Origin: Rhodoferax sp.
GTDB lineage: Bacteria > Pseudomonadota > Gammaproteobacteria > Burkholderiales > Burkholderiaceae_C
Direction: 5' to 3'
Assembly: GCA_029866205.1 (NCBI GenBank)
Contig: JARWZT010000007.1
Location: 1-64,000 of the forward strand
Length of the DNA stretch: 64,000 bases
Every line of letters starts with the position of its first letter. Positions within the stretch are counted from its first letter, which is position 1. The notes under the pieces are model-generated. The model saw only the letters and a list, made by a program, of their open reading frames with translations, had not been told where the DNA came from and did not search any database. The position numbers and the translations under genes are program-made. Of this stretch, positions 59,884 through 64,000 are shown in pieces.

Positions 59884-60120
59884 ATGACAGCCAGAACGAT
59901 CAATGTCCGCCTGCCAGAGCCGCTTTACAACCAGATTGAAGCACTGGCCAAGGCGACTGCCCGGACCAAAACCTTCTTGGCGATTGATGCGCTAACCCAC
60001 TACGTGCAGAGTGAATCTTGGCAAATTCACGACATTCACGAAGGCATCAGGGAAGCCGATGCGGGCGAATTTGCCACCGACGAGCAAGTTAAAGCGGTAT
60101 TCGATAAATACGGCGCTTGA
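59884..60120 (+). CDS. Ribbon-helix-helix antitoxin (ParD/CopG-like)
   Basis: 78 residues from ATG 59884 (AGGAG nine bases upstream): N-terminal RHH fold ARTINVRLPEPLYNQIEALAKATARTKTFLAIDAL, and a C-terminal acidic part (IREADAGEFATDEQVKAVFDKYG), the usual toxin-binding tail. DNA-binding autorepressor and toxin neutraliser. The toxin gene follows after 3 bases. Confidence 0.88.
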   Translation: MTARTINVRLPEPLYNQIEALAKATARTKTFLAIDALTHYVQSESWQIHDIHEGIREADAGEFATDEQVKAVFDKYGA

Positions 60121-60123
60121 CCC

Positions 60124-60393
60124 ATGCCGATCAAGTGGACCAAAACGGCACTCGCGTCTCTTGATGAGATCGCCGGCTACATTGCCAAGGACACCCCGAC
60201 CCGCGCCGCTGGCTTTGTGCTGGAGTTGCAGGGCGCGGTGAACACGCTCCAGACCCATCCGGGCATGGGCCGGGCTGGTCGCGTCCCCGGTACCCGGGAG
60301 CTGGTTCTCCACAAAAACTACATCGCCATCTACCGCGTCCGTGGCGACGGTGTTGAAATTTTGAGATTGCATCACGCAGCCCGAAATTTGTGA
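60124..60393 (+). CDS. RelE/ParE-family toxin
   Basis: 89 residues with typical ParE features: IKWTKTALASLDEIAGYIAKD, HPGMGRAGRVPGTRELVLHKNYIAIYRV, and C-terminal ILRLHHAARN (the VLHxARQ-like end). RelE relatives cut mRNA at the ribosome, ParE relatives inhibit gyrase; the pattern here is closer to ParE. Intact, in operon with its antitoxin. Confidence 0.88.
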   Translation: MPIKWTKTALASLDEIAGYIAKDTPTRAAGFVLELQGAVNTLQTHPGMGRAGRVPGTRELVLHKNYIAIYRVRGDGVEILRLHHAARNL

Positions 60394-60460
60394 CAAATCT
60401 GCTCAGCTTCTAGCGTGGGCTATTCCGGGCAAACCAAGCCACTTGTTGGGAAAAGCAAAC

Positions 60461-60646
60461 TCAGTTCGGTTTAACCAATTGGGCGGCGGACATTGCACGC
60501 CTCGTGCCGGCCAGCGCAATCAAGCCTGGCCTACCCCAGACAGACCAAAGCATCGGCGCACCGATGTGAGTCGATGCGATCCAAGAGCTCGGTGGGTTCT
60601 GATCTGCAGCGCAAAGCCGGCATCTCAGTTTGAAGGTGTATTGCAT
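60461..60646 (-). pseudogene. Frameshifted remnant of a small DNA-binding-type gene
   Basis: From ATG 60646 the minus strand reads MQYTFKLRCRLCAADQNP. Homology-like text then moves to the +1 frame (ELLDRIDSHRCADALVCLG, ended by TAG), and then returns (WGRPGLIALAGTRRAMSAAQLV). Together it resembles the YTFxLxYRL...ALVERL...GRPGRLAL family of small predicted DNA-binding proteins. Two frame changes make the gene dead. It overlaps the end of the DUF2442 gene, so it was probably next in that operon. Confidence 0.5.
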
Positions 60647-61029
60647 GGTTCGTCCTCTGCCACCGTTTGCACCGCCTTTTTGGGCTGCGAACCCAAGAAA
60701 CCCCTCAACAGCGCCGGGACGTACAGGTCCGCATCCAACCTGGGGAAATGCAGACCCAGGCCGGACGCGCTAATTTGAACCTCCATCAGGTCGGCGGGCT
60801 TGATCGCCTCAAGCCCTTGCGTCCGCTTGGGCGAGAACGACAACTCAACGCCCGACGACAAAGAAATCAATAGCCGTGCGCTGCGCCGGTCGTAGCGCAC
60901 GGCCACCGCCGCAGGGAAAGCCGACATGGAGCGCTTGCCGCGGCGCTTGGCAGTAGCGAACGATAGCTTAGAAATTCCCATCAACTCCTCTTTGTGTTCA
61001 GATGGAATGCTGGCGTGGTTATCCATCAT
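60625..61029 (-). CDS. DUF2442 family protein
   Basis: 134 residues. The DUF2442 core is clear: LISLSSGVELSFSPKRTQGLEAIKPADLMEVQISASGLGLHFPRLDADLYVPALL. Family members often sit beside DUF4160 or HTH partners in toxin-antitoxin-like pairs. Its ATG overlaps by one base the stop of an HTH gene remnant (TAATG) with AAGGGGG as ribosome site, so the original operon was HTH-DUF2442. Here the partner is broken, so function is doubtful. Confidence 0.75.
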   Translation of the reverse strand: MMDNHASIPSEHKEELMGISKLSFATAKRRGKRSMSAFPAAVAVRYDRRSARLLISLSSGVELSFSPKRTQGLEAIKPADLMEVQISASGLGLHFPRLDADLYVPALLRGFLGSQPKKAVQTVAEDEPCNTPSN

Positions 61030-61142
61030 TACGCCCCCTTGCGCCGCGCCAGTTTGACCTGCAAATCGCAGCCCACGGCCGCCGCATCTTTATTGAGCGT
61101 TATCAGCGAGGGTGTGTGTCGGCTTCGCACAATCAAAGTGCT
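61029..61142 (-). pseudogene. C-terminal remnant of an XRE-type HTH gene
   Basis: 37 residues in frame, STLIVRSRHTPSLITLNKD through VGCDLQVKLARRKGA, like the end of an XRE-family regulator (second half of the HTH plus a short tail). The N-terminal half is missing and the frame upstream is not HTH-like. Its stop is coupled to the DUF2442 start. Confidence 0.4.
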
Positions 61143-61204
61143 CCGCGCAATGCAGCAACAGGCTGCGCGTCGCACTGTTGAAGTAGCAGCGTTCAAGTTG
61201 GTCG

Positions 61205-61375
61205 TCAAACTCGCTGCTCAAAACTCACCAGGCGTTTATTGGAAAAACCAAACACATCGCAGAGGCCGCGAATGAAATTTTGGGCCTCACCCAGCTCGTA
61301 GTGGGCATCGGCAAACTCTTTGGAAAAGTGATGAGCGCGGTGGCGGATTTCAGTGGGATTGAGCGTGACATACAT
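61205..61375 (-). pseudogene. N-terminal remnant of a type II restriction-modification methylase
   Basis: From ATG 61375: 56 residues, MYVTLNPTEIRHRAHHF then FSKEFADAHYELGEAQNF and DVFGFSNKRLVSFEQRV, closed by TGA. The pattern (TP.EIR.RA..FS.E.....E...A..F...F..VFG....RV..FE..V) is the N-terminus of MmeI-like combined restriction/methylase proteins, normally about 900-1000 residues. Everything after residue 56 is absent. The AT-rich region upstream would be its old promoter. Confidence 0.55.
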
Positions 61376-61670
61376 TCAGAAAATTCGTTATTTTTTTCTA
61401 AATTGTTTGTCAAGTGACGATTTAATAGCAAGCGGCAAATGGGGAATTTTTTGCCTATTTTCAAAACCAAAATGGCAAATGCGCATGCGAATAAAACACT
61501 TGCATCGCTTCAAATAACGGATTCAACTAAATCGTTTCAAAAAACTGAATATCATGGATACTTGCCCCGGTTTCGCGAATCTTTATTGAGCTGAATTTCT
61601 ATGTTGGATACCCGCCCAAACGACAAGCTTTGCAGTGCGTCAATGCGCAGCGCACACGCTGGAGTAGTCG
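61376..61670. other. AT-rich gene-less stretch
   Basis: 295 bases, markedly AT-rich (especially 61380-61560) against a GC-rich background. GGCAAAT occurs twice (61434, 61474) and TTTGCC once (61450), giving a loose inverted repeat. No coding frame, tRNA or terminator is convincing. Probably the leftover control region of the degraded methylase gene and the upstream region of the gene at 61671. Confidence 0.5.
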
Positions 61671-62123
61671 ATGCTGTTTGACCACTGTGCGCAGTGCCAA
61701 CGCTGCTGTCACGTAGACCCCGGGTTTCCGCCCTTGGAGGTCACGCTGACCCAGCAAGAAAAAAAAGGCCTGGGCAGTGTCTGCATAGAAAACCATTGCG
61801 AGCACCTCGGCAGTGCGGGCTGCACGCTGGGGGAGTCCAAGCCGTTTAGCTGCAAGCTGTATCCGCTGGCCTTCAACCCCAAGTCCAAAGCGTTTTTCTT
61901 TGATACCGACTGCCCCCTCATGTCCACGTACCAGAGCCAATTGCACGACCCTGCCAGCGAGGCATCCAGCCACCTGCGGCAGATGACCGACACAGTGCAG
62001 GCGCTGGCCGCCAGCGACCCACAGTTTTTGCGAGCCAATTACGGCATTGACTCGTATTACTTTGACCTGGCGCCGCTGGTACCGCGGGTACCTGCCGGCA
62101 CTGCCAAGAAAGGACGGGCATGA
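61671..62123 (+). CDS. YkgJ-family cysteine cluster protein
   Basis: 150 residues. N-terminal CAQCQRCCHVDPGFPP (C6, C9, C12, C13) plus C38/C43-type cysteines in CIENHCEHLGSAGCTLGE and KPFSCKLYPLAF give the Zn/Fe-S binding pattern of YkgJ (UPF0153). Metal unknown. Overlaps the next gene by ATGA (62120-62123), implying a functional unit with it. Confidence 0.85.
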   Translation: MLFDHCAQCQRCCHVDPGFPPLEVTLTQQEKKGLGSVCIENHCEHLGSAGCTLGESKPFSCKLYPLAFNPKSKAFFFDTDCPLMSTYQSQLHDPASEASSHLRQMTDTVQALAASDPQFLRANYGIDSYYFDLAPLVPRVPAGTAKKGRA

Positions 62124-63007
62124 ACAGCGACTTTCATCCCCTGGACGCAGCAGCGCACCCAAGTGCGGGCTGGGCGCACACGTCCAACGAAACTCCGGTG
62201 TACACCCTGCAGCACCAAAGCTGGACGGCCGACAACCTGTGCGTGGAAAGCTTTCATGAGGAAACCGGGTACTACACCAGCCGCTGGGACGCGCTGTGTC
62301 CCTATATTGACGTCACTCCCGAAATGCTGGACATGGCGCAAAAGCCCTTCATCGTTTATGCGCTGCCGCCCGAGGGAAATTACGGTGTTCCGATCAACGA
62401 CAAGTACGGTCTGGTGCATGCCGGGTCTGAAGATTTTTGGAAAGACGAGCGTCGGGCCCGCAAGTTCAGGGAGTTGGACAAGCTCAACAAACACTTCAGC
62501 GTGACCGAGCAGCTGATTGCCGGCAAGGACATGACGGTCGAGCAGGTGTTTGCCCTGGGCAGTGAACACTTTGACGCCTATGAGATCCACGCAAAAGAGG
62601 TTGAGGGCTTTGTTGACTATGTGCGCGATCTGGATGTGCTGGTTTTGCAGGTGCATGCCGACAACGGCGACCTGGTGCTGACTGATGTGTCGATGGTCCT
62701 GCCTGAGCGCGACCAGGTTTATGGCAGCTTTTGCCAGTGGAATACCGACTACAAAAACCGCTCGCCCGGGATTTACGCCTGCCTGCTGGCCGCGCGCTGG
62801 ACCGCCAAGCACGGCTACAAGTACTACAACCTGGGCCCCGTAGGCGACTACGGCTACAAATCTCTGTTTGTGACCGACTTTGAGCCCATTTACGGCCTGG
62901 CCATGACCGATGTGCAACACGCCTTGGCGCTGGACCCCACCTCGCCCTTGCACACCGACTTCAAACCCTCGGAATGGAACCAGATTTACCGGACACGCGG
63001 CAACTAA
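62120..63007 (+). CDS. GNAT/aminoacyl-transferase-like protein (unknown substrate)
   Basis: 295 residues. The C-terminal half has GNAT-fold character: VLQVHADNGDLVLTDVSMVL, then GIYACLLAARWTAKHGYKYYNLGPVGDYGYKSLF, close to the yyyLG...YK..F pattern of BioF2/FemX/Ate1-type acyl or aminoacyl transferases. No signal peptide. Translationally coupled to the cysteine-cluster gene and beside a SET-domain gene and a probable 2OG oxygenase. Could modify a protein N-terminus or a peptide; substrate not predictable. Confidence 0.55.
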   Translation: MNSDFHPLDAAAHPSAGWAHTSNETPVYTLQHQSWTADNLCVESFHEETGYYTSRWDALCPYIDVTPEMLDMAQKPFIVYALPPEGNYGVPINDKYGLVHAGSEDFWKDERRARKFRELDKLNKHFSVTEQLIAGKDMTVEQVFALGSEHFDAYEIHAKEVEGFVDYVRDLDVLVLQVHADNGDLVLTDVSMVLPERDQVYGSFCQWNTDYKNRSPGIYACLLAARWTAKHGYKYYNLGPVGDYGYKSLFVTDFEPIYGLAMTDVQHALALDPTSPLHTDFKPSEWNQIYRTRGN

Positions 63008-63022
63008 ACGGGCGCCACAGCG

Positions 63023-63445
63023 TCAGTTGAAGGTGTGGACGGCGCCAAAATTGATGTCGTAGTCCATCATGAGCTCTTCGCCTTTTTTGATGGCGCGCAG
63101 GGTGATGAGCTGGCCATTCTTCTTGTAAACGACGTTGGGCGTCTTGGAGTGGTTCAGGTAGACCGCCATGTTCATGGCGTTGAGCCCAATTTGGGGGACG
63201 AAGACATGGTCGTCGTCGTAATAGCAAAACATGTCGATTTCTTTGCGTACGCCGCGCGGCAGCGCCTTGATTTCTTTGTGGGTGTAGGCGATTTCGTCAA
63301 ACTTCAGGAGCGAGCGCAGGGGATTGACGTCCTTGGGGATGTTGCGCATCGCAAAAACACCAATGCCGTGGACGGGCGATACCCCCAAGTGGCAATAGAC
63401 CTCTTGGCTCAGGTGTTCGAACAGTTTTTTCTTGGAAATGGACAT
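63023..63445 (-). CDS. SET-domain protein (putative lysine methyltransferase)
   Basis: 140 residues from ATG 63445 (MSISKKKLF). SET motifs in order: HGIGVFAMRNIPKD, the AdoMet-binding NHSKTPN (YLNHSKTPNVVYKK) and GEELMMDYDINFG. Post-SET cysteines are absent. Small bacterial SET proteins methylate lysines in host or own proteins; substrate unknown. Convergent with the GNAT-like gene (15-base gap) and divergent from the last gene in the window. Confidence 0.85.
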   Translation of the reverse strand: MSISKKKLFEHLSQEVYCHLGVSPVHGIGVFAMRNIPKDVNPLRSLLKFDEIAYTHKEIKALPRGVRKEIDMFCYYDDDHVFVPQIGLNAMNMAVYLNHSKTPNVVYKKNGQLITLRAIKKGEELMMDYDINFGAVHTFN

Positions 63446-63570
63446 GGAGTGTGCGATAAAGGAGTGTGAAGATCGGCGCGCAGCCCCCCGGGCGGCGCAG
63501 GAATAGTACACCGGGCTGAGGCACGCAAGTCGCTGCCTGCAATCCCCGTGGACCCTGCTGGAGAACGTGA

Positions 63571-64000
63571 ATGAAAAAACTTTTTACCAACGACTACATC
63601 GTGCGGGAAGGCTACCTGAGCGAAGACGTATGTGCCCGCTGGGAAAAGAAAATTCTCGGAAATCTGGACATTTTTGGGGCCGACGTGGAGCCCGTCTACG
63701 GCCAAATGGCGGCCTATTACGGAATGATCGAGGCCGGCCTGAACGAGAGCTATTACCGCTTTGCCGAGAAACATAACAAGTACCTGCGCAAGGAATTCCC
63801 TGAGGTAGCGTCCCTCATTGCCGATGCCGGCCAACTGATACTGAGCCACTCGGGGCTGAAACCCGACGCGCTGCCTGTGGTGCCCAGAGACAAAAAGTAT
63901 TTTCAGATAGGCGGTTTTAACCTGCAGCTGCGCACCTGGGACCTGTACAACATCCACACCGACACCGAAGGCCTGTTGCAATACCCGGCCAGCATCTTTG
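63571..64000 (+). CDS. Probable 2OG-Fe(II) oxygenase-type protein (cut by window edge)
   Basis: Open frame of 143 codons running off the right end; ATG 63571 with GGAG upstream. N-terminus MKKLFTNDYIVREGYLSEDVC, later FQIGGFNLQLRTWDLYNIHTDTEG: the HTD at the end fits the HxD iron ligand of phytanoyl/prolyl-hydroxylase-like oxygenases. The second His and the Arg for 2-oxoglutarate would be beyond the window, so the call is provisional. Confidence 0.5.
   Translation, partial: MKKLFTNDYIVREGYLSEDVCARWEKKILGNLDIFGADVEPVYGQMAAYYGMIEAGLNESYYRFAEKHNKYLRKEFPEVASLIADAGQLILSHSGLKPDALPVVPRDKKYFQIGGFNLQLRTWDLYNIHTDTEGLLQYPASIF

Overview
The window is a GC-rich, gene-dense chromosomal segment from a betaproteobacterium. 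Gene content and order fit order Burkholderiales, family Comamonadaceae, most plausibly something near Rhodoferax. The assignment rests on synteny (ilvI-ilvH-ilvC-pssA-leuA; asd-fimV-truA-trpF-trpB-trpA-accD; ndk-rlmN-pilW-rodZ-ispG-hisS-yfgM-bamB-der-hfq-hflX-hflK-hflC-hisZ-purA) and on protein character, not on a database search. There are no rRNAs, no intact tRNA, no CRISPR array and no insertion sequence.

Layout. 1-4.8 kb: minus-strand branched-chain amino acid operon with pssA and leuA (leuA runs off the left edge); a hairpin lies at each of the ilvI/ilvH, ilvH/ilvC and ilvC/pssA junctions. 5.1-7.4 kb: ECF-like sigma factor with a short membrane protein, a DUF3106 periplasmic protein and an RDD protein. 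7.4-13.6 kb: glnB/nadE, a FemAB/GNAT-like protein, soluble pyrophosphatase (ppa) and a membrane proton-pumping pyrophosphatase (hppA). 13.7-17.6 kb: an orphan LuxR-type response regulator and the molybdenum cofactor genes moaA-mobA-moeA. 17.7-21.2 kb: rnhA, a methyltransferase, gloB and mltD. 21.3-23.0 kb: an accessory islet with a lone short flagellin, a divergent FliS-like chaperone and a small unknown gene, with an unusual 9-bp-periodic TTTGC array between flagellin and fliS. 23.2-31.5 kb: a candidate attenuator leader, then asd-fimV-truA-trpFBA-accD. 31.5-37.5 kb: yggT, lysS, a YgjP-like metallopeptidase, metC, a phosphoribosyltransferase and purA. 37.5-53.9 kb: a very long minus-strand run covering histidine regulation (hisZ), membrane quality control (hflKC), hflX, hfq, der, bamB, yfgM, hisS, ispG, rodZ, pilW, rlmN, ndk, rluB and scpB. 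54.0-59.7 kb: rluD/bamD divergent pair, a DinG-family helicase, a secreted coiled-coil protein and zapE. 59.8-61.6 kb: a small defence or addiction islet with an intact RHH/ParE-type toxin-antitoxin pair, a DUF2442 gene and three gene remnants (an HTH protein, a restriction-modification methylase N-terminus and a frameshifted DNA-binding-type gene). 61.7-64 kb: an uncommon cluster of a cysteine-cluster protein, a GNAT/aminoacyl-transferase-like protein, a SET-domain protein and a probable 2OG-Fe(II) oxygenase cut by the right edge.

How it works together. Most genes are housekeeping: amino-acid synthesis (Leu/Ile/Val, Trp, the aspartate family, His), nitrogen signalling (PII beside glutamine-dependent NAD synthetase), lipid head-group and malonyl-CoA supply, ribosome and tRNA maintenance, and envelope assembly. 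The parts that standard annotation leaves unexplained are the leader in front of asd (a 33-residue ORF whose end is rich in Thr, Lys and Ile codons, followed by mutually exclusive RNA stems), the TTTGC array and palindrome beside the orphan flagellin, the decaying 60-61.6 kb islet, and the right-edge protein or peptide-modification-like cluster.
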